Assembly (NCBI GenBank): GCA_033085395.1
Contig: JANQBS010000002.1
Location: forward strand, 452,354 to 516,353
Direction: 5' to 3'
DNA length: 64,000 nucleotides
Source: Xanthoparmelia taractica
Taxonomy: Eukaryota; Ascomycota; Lecanoromycetes; Lecanorales; Parmeliaceae
Numbering within the stretch: position 1 is the first letter of the stretch; every line of letters begins with the position of its first letter. This document shows, piece after piece, positions 11,901-24,300 of the stretch. The position numbers were made by a program, and so were the translations under genes. The notes beneath the pieces are model-generated. The model had not been told where the DNA came from. It saw only the letters and a program-made list of their open reading frames with translations, and did not search any database.

Positions 11901-12851
11901 TGTCGACCAATGCTGAAGGCTTGCGATTCGTCAAAGTCCGGATGCGAACTACTAAGATTCCGCAAATCGGAGATAAGTTTGCATCGAGGCATGGTCAAAA
12001 AGGGACCATCGGCATCACTTATCGCCAGGAAGATATGCCTTTTACTAGCGAGGGCATGGTGCCTGATCTCATCATTAACCCGCATGCTATACCGTCTCGA
12101 ATGACGATCGCTCATTTGATTGAGTGTCTTTTGAGTAAAGTCTCGTCTTTGCGAGGCTTTGAAGGTGATGCTACACCTTTCACCGAAGTCACCGTCGATT
12201 CGGTTTCCAGGCTGCTTCGCGAGCATGGTTACCAGTCTCGAGGCTTTGAGGTCATGTACAATGGTCACACTGGACGAAAGTTGGTTACGCAAGTCTTCTT
12301 TGGGCCGACATATTACCAGCGCTTACGGCACATGGTGGATGATAAGATCCATGCTCGGGCCAGAGGCCCGGTACAAATCCTGACTAGGCAGCCTGTAGAG
12401 GGGCGAGCTCGGGACGGTGGTCTCCGCTTCGGGGAGATGGAGCGCGACTGCATGATCGCTCATGGTGCAAGTGCCTTCTTGAAAGAGCGACTGTTCGAGG
12501 TGTCCGATGCCTTCCGTGTGCATATTTGCGACATCTGCGGGTTGATGACACCTGTTGCGTAAGTACCTCAATTCTTTCTTTCCCTGCTCCCTCAACCTCC
12601 AGCACGTGCTTTGGGCAACTCGGCAATGCACGTTGGCTGCGTCAGGGGACGTGGTGATTGCCAGGTCTTGAGCTAACAGAAAGACTAGGAACCTCAAGAA
12701 AAATTCGTTCGAGTGCCGACCTTGTCACAACAAAACGAAGATCTCTCAGATCCACATCCCATACGCAGCCAAACTTCTCTTCCAAGAGCTGGCTTCGATG
12801 AACATTGCAACAAGGCTCTACACGAAGCGCTCGGGGATCAGTGTCCGGTAG
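8902..12851 (+). CDS. RPB2: DNA-directed RNA polymerase II second-largest subunit
   Basis: Exons 8902-11280, 11330-12558 and 12689-12851 give 1256 residues, close to yeast Rpb2 (1224). The product forms half of the polymerase II cleft and active centre in the nucleus. Hallmarks in order: acidic N-terminus MSTYDETYDDAYLEEEEEG; protrusion and lobe; LHNTHWGLVCPAETPEGQ; GYNQEDSVIMNQSSIDRG; GDKFASRHGQKGTIG of the hybrid-binding region; RFGEMERDCMIAHGASAFL; and a C-terminal zinc site with CDICG and CRPCH pairs separated by the second intron. It ends KRSGISVR. Introns are 49 and 130 nt. The start at 8902 rather than the upstream ATG at 8788 is chosen because conserved sequence begins there. RPB2 is widely used for fungal phylogeny, so this gene can identify the organism. 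Confidence 0.97.
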
Positions 12852-14413
12852 GCAGCCTTTTGTCAATAGCCACTTCGCAAAGACAGGGCTACGGAGCTAC
12901 AAGGAACTGTCTATCAGTTCTAGACACCCACCTCGCTTCAAGAAGGCCTATCAGGACACGCGCCAGGCACATGTCTTTTGAACCCTTTGGGGCGACTCTG
13001 ATGCAGATGAACTTTCTGAACATGGCGATGGCGCTGGCAAGGTGGGATGATCTCAATATGCATGATTGCCTTGCAAGGACGGGGGTTGAAAAGCAGGGTT
13101 ATCGAGAAGCATGCACAGGGATCTCCTCTGCGTGCTTTTTTGTGTATTCTGCCTTGTGCGATTTGTATGACTAGAGCGAAAAAGGTAGGATAATAAAGCA
13201 ATGCAATCGAATGTTCACGAGGACAGGACGAAGCATGCAAGGTCCGGGGGTGAGGAGGGGGGTTGCAGGGAAGAGGGAGTGAGAATCTTCATGGGGATGG
13301 TGTGCCTTTTCATGCATGTAGACGCTGAGGCTAACCCTAACTCTACGGGTACTGCCCGGTGCTGCCGGTGATTGGAAGCATGTTTATTTGGTTGACCCCG
13401 CTCTGGGCACTTTAGCGGGGGACTACTGGCCCCCAAGGCAGGCCTATCACACGGGGGGGTTCACACCGCATATTCTTTCCCTCTAGCAGTACAAAGTCAA
13501 GCCTAAAACTTGAACTTGTCAATCTGTACTCCGTACTAAAGGTAGAAGTATATCCTACCCGATGGATCGAGACGGATCGGCCTTTTTGACTAGGCACATA
13601 ACTAAATACCTTTCACTTTCACCATACAATTATAGCAATCTTGGAGCTGTAAGCGCCGACGAACGAGCTTCGAAAATGGTCATCGTAAAGCTAAACGTCT
13701 TTGGGAGTAGCATCATGCATGTCATGATGCTCCGAGAGATGAAGTGGGATACAACCAATTGGAGCACCTCTATCTCCAATGCGGCCATGAGGTCTGCTGA
13801 AGGATAAGAAGCGCCCACCTCTCTCTTCATCCTCTCTCTCCTCTTCTTTTCTCTCTCTCCAGCAAGCCGTCAATTTCCTTGAGCTATCCTTAGTAATTTC
13901 CTGCGTCCGTTGCGAAAAATAGAGCTGTGCTCTTCGTCTCGCTGTCAATAATAGTCGCTTCTTCAAACTTCTTTACACGCAGTCCTTGTTTAATCCAACA
14001 CATTACTATCAACATTGTACAGTGTCGCCGGTCGACAACTGTCTTTGCATAGCTCCATAGTCTCTTGCTCGCTCGCGCTTACGAACTGCCAACTTTGCCT
14101 TTGTCTTGGGCATTCGATATAGCACTTGCTCTTAATCTTATTACCTTCTATTTTCAATCCCAACAGTCGAGCGTCTGCTTCAATCCCCCCAACAAGTGCT
14201 CTGGTAGCCTTGTAATAGCAGCAACAACAACACACTCAGCCAGGTCCAACATCGATCCTACGCCAATCGACCTGCTCCTCGACTCTTATACTTTTTTTTT
14301 ACCGTCCTCGCCGATATCCATCAACAACTATCGACGGGCAACCTTTGTACCACCTTACATTTTTCTCACCGATTACAAACAAAACAACAATTAATCAGCA
14401 ACGAACAACAATA
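12852..14413. other. Long intergenic region
   Basis: No coding frame is supported in these 1.5 kb. A pyrimidine-rich tract (CTCTCTCC repeats) lies around 13820-13862, common in fungal promoters. An AACCCTAA-like telomere-repeat phrase occurs near 13331. The last several hundred bases probably hold the promoter and a long 5' leader of the gene at 14414. Confidence 0.4.
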
Positions 14414-15400
14414 ATGTCTCAACTATCCTTCACCTTTACCGGCAGTTCCAAAGTCAAGACCGTCCATCTCGTCGGTACATGGGACGGCTACAAAGGCCAA
14501 CTCCCTCTCACTAGCCAAGGATCTGGCAGGTGGAAAGGTACCTTCCGCTTCTCAGAGAAGACGCTCAAGCCAGGGAGCAGGTATTGGTACTACGTAAGTG
14601 ATACAATTTCCATACCCCTCTTCATTTCACATACACCCATACCGACGTCGACTAACCGTCATCAATAGTACGTTGAAGACGGCTACAAACCCACATATGA
14701 CAAATCAGCCCGCTCTCAAGTCGAGCCCAGCACCGGTCGTACTCTCAACATCCTCGACGTCTCCAAATCCGGCTCCGCCTCCCACTCCTCTGCCGCTCCC
14801 CTGTCTACCCTCAACAAGCGCGCCTCCACTCACGCTCCACACACAGGCCGCGCCCTCTCTCCATCCAAGATTGCTCACCCCAAGCCAACCAAACCGTACG
14901 AATCCCGTCGCGTGCGCGAGGCAGACTATTCAGCCTCCCCCGGCGTCGATGACTTGGCCGAACACCTGGAGAAGGCTTCCCTGTACAAGATGCGCAACAT
15001 CTCTCCACCCTCGTCCGTTGGCTCCAGTCTGTCATCACGCAGCTCGGACCGCTCATCGCCATCCTCACTCTCCAGTCTCAGCAATTCGAGTTCCTCAGAC
15101 TCGCAGTGCCGATGCCAACGCTACGGCCTCACCCGCGGCGGTGGCCGTGTCAAGATCGATTGCGGTGGCAAACGCTGCGGCTACTCGGACGACAGCTCAT
15201 CGGCTTGTTCGAGCATCGATTCCTCGAGTGAGAGTGACAGCGAGGAAGAGTACGAGAAGAGGAGGCCAAGGCGGCAAGAAACCAAGCCTGCGGCGTATCA
15301 TGAGAGTAAACCAAGATACGCGGAGGCGAAGCCAAGGTATCAGACAATTGAGCCGAGGAGATACGCGAATGTGGGCACGAGCAGAGGGTCGCGGAGATGA
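14414..15400 (+). CDS. Glycogen-binding (AMPK-beta/CBM48-like) E-set domain protein
   Basis: Exons 14414-14593 and 14669-15400 encode 303 residues. The first 65 or so residues form an AMPK1_CBM / CBM48-type E-set domain: MSQLSFTFTGSSKVKTVHLV, then GTWDGYKGQLPL, then GRWKGTFRFSEKTLKPGSRY, then YYVEDGYKPTYDKSA. The Trp residues of GTWDGY and GRWKG fit the usual carbohydrate-contact positions. The rest is low-complexity and Ser-rich with two Cys clusters (SDSQCRCQRYG and CGGKRCGYSDD), an acidic stretch and a degenerate Lys/Tyr/Glu repeat (KPRYAEAKPRYQ). Such small fungal CBM proteins are thought to bind glycogen or serve as scaffolds; this is family-based inference. The 75-nt intron splits the E-set domain after GSRYWYY. 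A longer frame at 14598-15458 is an artefact of reading through the intron. Confidence 0.8.
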
Positions 15401-16367
15401 TGATGCCGTGGATTGGTCTCTTTTTGGGGGATGTCTTTCTTCTAGGGGTGATAGTTGAACACATTCATTGATTTCCTTACACCAAAATTCTTCATCTGGG
15501 CTGGTCTTGGGTGATGACTGCCGGCCGACACAGCGGCGTACACAGATGTATGTCTTTTCTTGATCGACACAGCTCCCCTGTCGAACCGACTACGGAGGCA
15601 CGGGGGGCTGAACAGCATGTCGTTGTCGAGGCCGAGGTGGAAGGGGCAACGTGAGATACCGGCATGCAATACTTGCCGGGCCTTTTCTCAAAGTGACATT
15701 TATGGATATGAGCATCTGAAGATGGTCAACCGATCCTAGGGGGCGAAGAGATTGATTGATGGACGAAGAGGGTGGAAGAAGAATATGCCTGCGAACCGGA
15801 GAAGGAGGAAGCAAAAAGGGGTCAGATAGCATACATGCAAATCAACAGACTGTCTCTCCACATTCTGAATCTCTGCCCCTTGATGAGTGTGGAACTGCTC
15901 TTTTGGCAGTTGGCTCTAGAAATATACTATAGCAGAGCAAAATAAGATATCTAAGGCTCTTTGACTAATGACTATTTCCACGTATTTTATTGTCATGGAC
16001 CATCCTACTCCCGTCGTCCATCTTGCCTTGACACGTTGCTATCGTATTGAGCACAAAGCTTCCAGTCCGGCGTTCCAAAAGATATACGTACAAGTATGGG
16101 GATTGAACAGAGTGGGACTCGCACCCACGCCACTTTCGTGACCAGAAATTGATGTTACGGTAACACTGACATAGCGCCATAACCACTGAGAAGGTCACAG
16201 ATTTCTTATGAGAGTACATAGATTGCAAGAACATTTGAACCTTTCAAGTTGACCGGTAAGCCCTTGGAGCAGGACCGCATTAGGTCTAGCGCCAAACTGC
16301 CAAGCCTGTCCTAAACATCTCGAGCATCATCACCACCACCAACCTTTACCTCTCCATCACACCCACA
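15401..16367. other. Intergenic with one tRNA-like sequence
   Basis: No protein gene is seen. The tRNA-like sequence at 16104-16199 is listed separately. The final stretch is the COX4 promoter, with a CATCACCACCACCAACC-type leader typical of fungal genes. Confidence 0.45.
16104..16199 (-). tRNA. tRNA-like sequence, probably degenerate
   Basis: On the minus strand a T-arm is clear: stem GTGGG, loop TGCGAGT, stem CCCAC, matching the Pol III B-box consensus with one change (GGTGCGAGTCC). About 65 nt upstream is an A-box-like CTCAGTGGTTATGG. The 3' acceptor side (TCTGTTC plus A) has no complementary 5' strand, and the D-stem does not pair, so I cannot name an anticodon. It is either a tRNA pseudogene or an intron-containing tRNA that I failed to fold. 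Confidence 0.3.
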
Positions 16368-17856
16368 ATGCTCCTCCGACGCTCGTTCCTCGCCGTCAGA
16401 CGACGAGTAGCTGCAAAGCCCATTACACCTAACGCACCACCCTTTTTCACAACTTCAATCGCGCGCCGTAAGCTCCGCCCTTCCCCTCTCTCCACAGCTA
16501 CCTCGAGAGATCGGATGCTAATCGCCTTTGCTATGAACAGGGGCAAAAGAAGATGGAGATCCAATGCCAGGCCAGCCAGATAAAAAGATGATTGCTTTCG
16601 AAGGTACCTCACACCTCTCCAGATTCCCGCATTATCCGCTCTCCTCACTCGCTATCACAATGTAATACCTTTGCACCTAACCACCTATACCGTATTCCTG
16701 CAACCCTTTCACTCTACAATACTCAAAGTAAACTGACTCCCTTCCTTCCTGCGCAGATATTAGATCAGAAGAAGACCTGCTTCCCCCCGGCGCCGAACCC
16801 GGTACCGTTCCCACGGACCTCGACCAAGCCACCGGCCTCGAGCGTTTCGAACTCCTCGGCAAAATGCAAGGCATTGACGTCTTCGACATGAAACCGTTGG
16901 ACGCCAGTCGCAAAGGTACAGAGGCCCTTTTCACTACTACTACCGTGACATCCTTTACTATACCAGATGAGGGAGGATACGCTTGTTGGGACTATAGTGT
17001 GCGAGTGTGGTCAGAAGACTTGGAGGGCCTGTGCGGGCGGGGGCTGGTGTTGGGGCTACAGGATATGGAGGAATGAAGGGACGAGGACGGAGACGAAGCT
17101 GAAGGAGTGGAAGTTGGCAAGGATGATGGAGAAAGAACAGACGGAGAGTGCGGGGAGTTGACCATGTCGAGAGAAAGAGAAGACGCGGACACCACGCCAC
17201 TCACACAGCGTTGTGATGGTTTTTTTCCTTGCGTTGCAGGGCATCACGGGGTTTGACGAATGATGAATAAAACGAATTGAATGAATAGAGGCTAACGTAT
17301 CAACGACGAAAAACAACAGGCACCCTCGACAACCCCATCGTCGTCAAATCAGCCGGCGACGAACAATTCGCCGGTTGCACCGGCTACCCAGCCGACAGCC
17401 ACGTCACCCTCTGGTGCGGCGTACGTCCTCCCTTGTCCCTATTCTTGTCCTACCCTACACTCCGCAGCCCTACCTGCTCCTTCTGTTGTGCCTCAGGCAG
17501 ATTACTACCCCACCATGATCACAGTCATTTATCCACACTCACCCCCATTCCCTTCCACACTTCTCCTCCCTCCTCCTCCCTCCTCTTCCCCTTCCTCGCT
17601 TCCAAACAACCAACCAACTAACCCCCCCTCTCTCACAAAACAGATGTCCCGCGCCCGCCCCGTCGAACGCTGCGCCGAATGCGGCAGCGTCTACCGCATG
17701 GAGTACGTCGGACCGCCCGACGACCCGCACGCGCACCACGGCCACAGCGAGGAGCACGGCGACGCGTCGCATAATTACGAGGAGCCGAAGACGTTTGCGG
17801 ATTATGTGAGGCCGGAGTATAGGGGGACGCCGCAGCCGCATTTTGGGCAGTCGTGA
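16368..17856 (+). CDS. COX4: Cytochrome c oxidase subunit 4 (zinc-binding; bovine Vb homologue), mitochondrial
   Basis: Five exons: 16368-16467, 16541-16603, 16757-16915, 17320-17420 and 17644-17856, total 211 residues; every junction keeps phase. The product is a nuclear-encoded matrix-side subunit of respiratory complex IV needed for its assembly. The N-terminus (MLLRRSFLAVRRRVAAKP) is an Arg-rich mitochondrial presequence ending near FFTTSIARR. The mature part contains PGAEPGTVPTDLDQATGLER and GTLDNPIVVKSAGDEQFAGC. The zinc site is complete: Cys and His in CTGYPADSH, spaced as in yeast Cox4, then Cys-x-x-Cys in CAECGS. The C-terminus carries a His-rich insert (DPHAHHGHSEEHG) before the conserved FADYVRPEYRG. 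Intron 3 is 404 nt and intron 4 is 223 nt, long beside its neighbours. Confidence 0.93.
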
Positions 17857-18345
17857 CGAAGGAGAGGATGGATATGGATATGATTAGGGGGAAAAGGGAG
17901 TGGGGGTGGGGGGGGGGGGAGGGTGGGCATAGAGGATGAGATGAGATAAAAAGCGGGCTTAGGTGCTATGGCAATGGGGGTGTACATATTCGTAGTGGCT
18001 TGAAAGGGAGCGTGTGTGTGACGTGTAGCAATTCCAGCTTTTGCTCTTTACAGGCTCCAAGTTCAATTGCCATTGCAGTTCTTGATTATCGTTCACAGCT
18101 CAGGCTTATTGCACAATTTGAGTCTTGATGTTTGCTCTCCTGCTATTCGACCATCATACAACAGATCGCCTCTTCCCTCCCCTAACGCCATTCCTTCAGT
18201 CGCTACCTCCTCTCATGACCATCAAGCCTCGTGCCCACAATCCATGCATCATGAATATAGCATGCGGCTTCTTATCAGGTTTACCCAGCATGACATATTC
18301 CATTTCCACCCATTTTTTTTTCTCACTCCATCATCATCAAACCAC
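17857..18345. other. Intergenic between convergent COX4 and PRP8
   Basis: This holds the two 3' ends, with a G-rich run near 17904-17924. The frame at 18067-18627 is mostly antisense to PRP8 and is not a gene. Confidence 0.45.
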
Positions 18346-21300
18346 CTAAGCGAAATTATCCTGCCTATCAACCCAGATATCCTCCAACTCCGCGAAATTC
18401 TGAAAATGCAACGGCCGATGCACGTCGGCGTAGAAACCCAACGGCACGTCCATCTTCACCGGCACGGCCTTCTTCTCCACGCCCGAGAAGCTGGCGCCCA
18501 TGAAGCTGTAGTTCCACGTGTTCTGCTCCGGCACCAAGAAGTAGCCGCGGATCTTGTCGCTCAGCAGCAACTGCGTCTTCTCGCCCATGCCCGAGGTGCT
18601 GAAGCCGGAGGGCATGTCGGAGCCTAGGTCTTTGTTTTCGGAACCCCACTTGTAGCCCTGGGGCGTGAGGGCCCAGGCCGCGAGGGAGACGGAGCCAGGG
18701 GTGAAGGATACGGTCATCGTGACTGTTTTCTTGTCCCAGCTAGGGTGGGAAGACATGAGACGGGCATGATGTGTTACGTCTGCGGCTGTCATATAAGGAG
18801 GTTCGTTGCCAGCCACTGTGTGTATGATACCTAAAGGCTCTAGAGAAGAGAGGTTTGGGTGTTGCGGCAATTGATGCGGGAGCTGTACATCACGTGTATT
18901 ACCGACTTGAGGTATCATGACTATAGTGCGGATCTCCTTCACTTGGTCATTGTCAGGGGGCGAAGAACCGTAGAGATAGCCTGCCACCTGGACGCGGAGA
19001 TCAGCGATGGTAATGAATCGCTTAAGGATATTCTTGGGCATAATGTATGTGTGGTGTCCTTCCTCGTGGACGTCGTCCGAGGATATATAGATGTTATTCG
19101 CACGGGTACGAAGGTTTGAGGTTGCAATGGCTCGGGTGCGCCATTCTGTTTTGGAGGCGAAGGATTGTTGCTCAAACTGCGATGTGGTGGTCACAATAAT
19201 GTCTTCACCGTGGACGTTTTGGGTCTTGGTGGTGACCGCAGTAAGCTGTTGCTGTTCTTGCTGCTGCTTCTCGATCTCGGCAGCTTGTTGGCGTTGCATG
19301 GAAGGGGCGCTGATCTCCATTCCCAGAATGATGTCTCGGATTTCGCTGGTGGTCAGACTGGAGGTATTGACGTTATTCTTCTTGCCGTAATCATTGAGAA
19401 TAAGATCTCGCAGTTGCACTTCAACCTTGATCCAGTCCTCGTCAGACAGCGTGGGCCAGATATGGTGTTCCTTGGTGATCACTGTTTTGTCAGGCCGGAG
19501 CAACAGCTTGGTCTTGTCTTGATTGACATGTAAGGCACGTAGGATGAGGACAAGTCGCGAGAATGCAGTGTACGAAGAGATGGTCTTGAGCCACTCATCG
19601 TACAGATTGAACAGCATCATTTTCGGTTCAGTGGCACGGAGGATCATATCACCCAGCTTCTCAACTTTCATTGCAGCCTGGAAAGGCAGCTGGAGCTCAG
19701 AAGCTCGGATCGAGATATTCGGGAAATCAAGCAAATGGACTTCTAAGGGATCAAGTAGACCCTTTCTGGTGACAATGAGCTGCTTTGGCTGCTCCTCAAC
19801 TGGCAGAGATCGAATCAGTGCCGCCACTTCTTCTGCAGTCTTCCATTTGGCCAGTTGACCCAGACGCTTCTGGCCAGCCCAGACGCTCGTATGGATGATC
19901 TTTAGGAACAGTTGGCCTGTTCTAGGGTTGAAGATAAAGATGGCCCCGTTGATGGGCTTCGTTGTCAAATTCCCTTCGAATGTCTTGTGAATCGTGACTC
20001 GGTAGACGTTGGTGTCATCGATAAACAGCTGGATCTGATTGCTGAAAAGTTCAGAGTAATTCTGCGAATTCAAAAACTCCTGGTTGCTCTCGGATGCATA
20101 GAGCTGCAGACCCTTTCGGATACGCTCCCTGAGCACATACAGAGCAGGGTTGGCTTTCATGATTTTAGCCATGGCTTGCTGGACGAGCGTCTTAAGACCA
20201 GGAAAGTATTGACCATATGCGGAGTAGAGGTTGTAAGCAAGATCGATACCAATCATCAGGCCAGTGGCAGACGGGTAGATACTCATACTATCGGTGGTGT
20301 AATCTAGGTACTTGGCACGCACATATCGCTCAATGTCGTGCGAGTCGTAGTCTCCATATCGCAGCTGGACGTCGACCCAGAACTTGTTGGTAGTTGTAGG
20401 CTCAGTGATGTCCTTGGTGTCAAACAGTATTGATGGTCTTGTCACGTTCCACTTGTGAGTAGCGAAGAGCAGGATATCAGCGCAAGAGCTGTTCATCTTA
20501 TAAGACTTTCTCGGATGGATTGTTTCCTTCTGCACTGTCTCGATACCCAGCTGATCCAACTCTTGGTCGAAGACCTGGCACAGGTCCATGACGACCGACT
20601 CGTGAATCTTCTGCCACAGATGGGCACGGAAGATCTGAATTAGCGAAATCTTCAAAGTCGGAATCTTGCCATGCAAGAAGATACCAGTCAAATCAAGTTG
20701 CACCTGGAATCCAACGTAAACATTTGCGCGATTTATTGTGGGTGACCTTGAAGAGGGACGTTAGTCAGGGTAGATTCAAAAAAAAAGGTACGTTAGGCAG
20801 GGTTGATTCAAAGGAAAGGAGACATTAGTGAGGGTAGATTCAAAAAAGAAAGGGACGTGAGGCAGAGTAGATTCAAAGAAACGGGGACGTCAGGCAGGGC
20901 AAATTCAAAGAAAGGGGGGCGTGAGGCAGGGTAGATTCAAAAAACCCTTGATGGGGTTAGGGGTTCTTACCACCAAAGTGTGAATCGACGGTTCGGAATC
21001 TGATTAAGACCAGAACGTTGGGCATTCGTCAGCTTCTTGAACTTCATGCTTTCCTCGAACCCGCTCGCTTTTTCCCAGAAGAGACCTTCCCATGATGGGA
21101 AAGCCGTGGCCTTGAAGAGCGTATGCTCAAGGATTGTTTCCACACCACCAAGTGCCTGAATGACATCTGTTCGGTAGGCGTTGAGATTCCATAATTTTCC
21201 GTCGTGACGCTGACTTGTCCACCAGAAGGGATTGCTCTTCATCAGCTGGTACGTCTTGAACTCTGTGCGAGCCCTGAAACCCTTGTCGAAACTCAAGGTG

Positions 21301-24300
21301 CTTCGATCTTTTTGGAACAACGTGTTGATACGCGGCAAACCGCGATCCCAGCTGTCTTCCAAATCTTCGAGTGTCAGTCTTCGGTTCTGCTGATTGGCTT
21401 CTTGACGCTTCTGGGAGTACTCGGTCCAAACACGCTGCGAATCGATGAACTCGGCTTCCCATGGGATGATGTATCGGAAGATGTTGGGAATGAGAGTCTC
21501 CTCGTCATGGCTCATACCAGATCGGTAATGGGTGACGCCTACGTCAGTCTGCTTCGACCATCGCTTGTCGCTAGTTGGGATGAGGATGTGAGAGCCAGAA
21601 ATCATGCCAAGACCTCCAAGCTCCTTTGGCGTATAGAACACCGCAGGCGGGAACCTTGAGGGCATCTTGGAATTGAGACCGATTTTGACGCGAGTCTGAA
21701 TCTTAGTCTCGCACTTGACAATAGTGTCGAGTAGGTTGACCGTCGAAACCGCAGCTTCACGATAGTAGGTGAACAGTGCAATCAAGCTAGTGTTCCATTT
21801 GTTGGCAATCTTCGTAAATGTAGTAGAGCCAGAAGACATCAAGATCTGTCTGATACGGTTATTGAACTTCTGAATGTCCTCCTCTGTGACCTGTAAAAAC
21901 GCATGAGCAGTTCGCTCCTTGGTGGTGTTATCCACAAGGGACCAGACACTGTCCTTGACGGGGAACTCCTCGTTCAGATTCCGGATCTTGGGCAAGATGC
22001 GGACTTCGAATCCGCTCATCGAGAAAAGCAGATTGGGGTTGTCTCTGCTATAAACACTGGCGAACGTGTCGTCCCATTCAATGGTAGTAATTGATCTTGG
22101 CAACCTATTCTTGAGGTCCCAGAAGACAGCGCGCCCAAGGTTGACATCGTGTCGCATCAGCCTCATCCTCGAGTCTCGAGGCCAACATTTCTTGTTGCGA
22201 TACCCAATCACATTCTCGAAATTTGGATCCGGCTGTTCTGTCAAGAAGCGCTGGATGAGGTCTCTCGACTCGTCTGCAGAAAACCTTAAAAAGACCCAGA
22301 TACGGTCAATGTATCTGGTGTATAGTCGGATTGGATGCCTCGTCTCGGTCTTGCGATCTCTGAATTGTAAGAAGTCATTTGGACTCTGAGGTGGACCAGC
22401 GATTTCGCTCGCTCGTTGCAGGCCGAGCAGCAGGAGGTCTAGAACGAGACCGTAGTACTGGAAGACGAAGGCTGAGAATTGGAGACCTCTGATCATTCCA
22501 TAGCTGTTCGTATGGTTCATGTCCTTGTAGTTCAGCTGCACGTTGTTCTTCGAAGTGATATAGTCAGCCAGATTGTGATCCATAATCAAGCGCAAAAGCC
22601 TATTCAGCAGCGTAAGGTCGATCTTCTCGTACACCTTTGAAAGCTGAGTCTCAATCATGACGTTGCACTCCCCATCAGCTGTCTCCCAAACACCGCCAAG
22701 ATTGTTGATACCTTGAGCCCATTTGTAGGTGAGTAGCGGCGGAACCTCAGAGTCCGAGGGTTTGATCCATGCGGGGAACAAATGTCTTTGATCAGCCTGA
22801 TACCAGAGATACTGGTCGAGATAGGCATCGGTGATCTTCTCGATAGGCTCAATATCGTAGACAGGGTTGATGCTGCTGTAGTTGTCATTCATGTCAATGC
22901 CAACTTCCTTGAAAGCACGCTGCGTAAGCAAGAAGCGCTTGATACGCGTGAGGGTCGTTCCAGGAGAATCGTAAGCCTGCTCAATAAGAGCAAGCTCTTC
23001 TCTTTGGTTTTGATTCAAACGACCCTTGACCGAGTATGCTTCTCGCAGTCGTTCCAAAGCCAGAATCAAGATCTTGGTATCGTGCTTGTATGATACAGCT
23101 GGGAAGGGTATCGGAGAGTACTTTCTTGATTCGAGCCAATGAACTGTGGTCGTGTAAATAGCCACGGCTTCTTCCGACGACACATAAGGACCGTCTTTCA
23201 TGTAGTTGTGCTGTCGCTCCTGCTCTGCCTTCAGCCATAACCGTGTGAGACGGCCGAGGTTCTTCTTTGCGACGGTCTTGTCGACTGTAGCACCTCTCCT
23301 GATACGCTCTCGGTTGTAGTGTGCAACCGAGATCCACCAGTCAGCCTTGCTCTTGACATATCGTAGGATGATGTTTTCGATAGGCGCAGGTAGTCCGGGC
23401 ACCTTCCAGGGTATGTTACTCTTCCAACACCTCCAAGCTTCAGACAAATGTTGCAATACAGTGTTGACCTTATTCTGCTTGATACCTTCAGGCATCATGT
23501 CCATCAAGTCGGCCATGACAGAGGCTCGAAGCTCAAGGTCAAAATGAGACTCGACTCTCTGCTTTGTGACTGTCTTAGCCACACCCTTGCTGTGTCTGCC
23601 CTCGAATTGTCGAGAGAGCAGGTTACCAAGCCACCTCTCAAGTAACGGGATGATACCGCGCATGAAGAACAGCCACACCCTCCAAGCAGGCGCCCAGAAG
23701 CCGCATCCAGGTCCTTTGCCTACCGGGCCAGAGTTGAACCGGTAGTAAATAAGATGCTTCAGGTCTTTGCACGATCGAATCTGGTGCATGAGCTTGTACT
23801 TGTATCGGTACATACCGGTCAGTTGTCCGACGTGGTTGAAGGCATACAGAATGCCATCAGCCAATTGAAAAGCGTCAATATTGCCAAGACGGTACTGGAC
23901 CTGAGCATCGACAATCAGCTTTGTCAGGCGCAAGATCTCTCGCATCAGATGGAAGGCGTTCCCAAAGCGTGACTTCTTACGCTCTTTTGTTGTAAGAGTT
24001 TTGACAGGCTTCAGATTGAAGTTGTAGTCCAGATGAAGGTATGTCAGGTTCTTGCGATGAATGAGCAAGTTCAGCATGTTGAAGCCCTGCCTGCACACCT
24101 GAAGACCGGCCTCAACCCAGTCGATGGTTGTCTGCTGAAAAAACTTCGTTGCACGTAGTGACTTCATCAGGTTCTGTTTGTTTTGCGCTTTGGGCCTTTT
24201 CTTGTGCAGCTCGTTCAAGACGTAGGTTTTCAGAAGCTTCTGGTAAGAAACTCTGACTTTGACTGGTTGACCTTGTGGGCAATGCTCTAGGTACCATTGC

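Noticed and set aside
14598..15458. 286-codon plus-strand frame over the CBM gene
   Set aside because: It reads through the intron in a different frame and gives low-complexity Pro/Thr/Arg sequence; the spliced frame carries the conserved E-set domain.
18067..18627. 186-codon plus-strand frame
   Set aside because: Its second half is antisense to the conserved PRP8 C-terminus, and the first half has no support.
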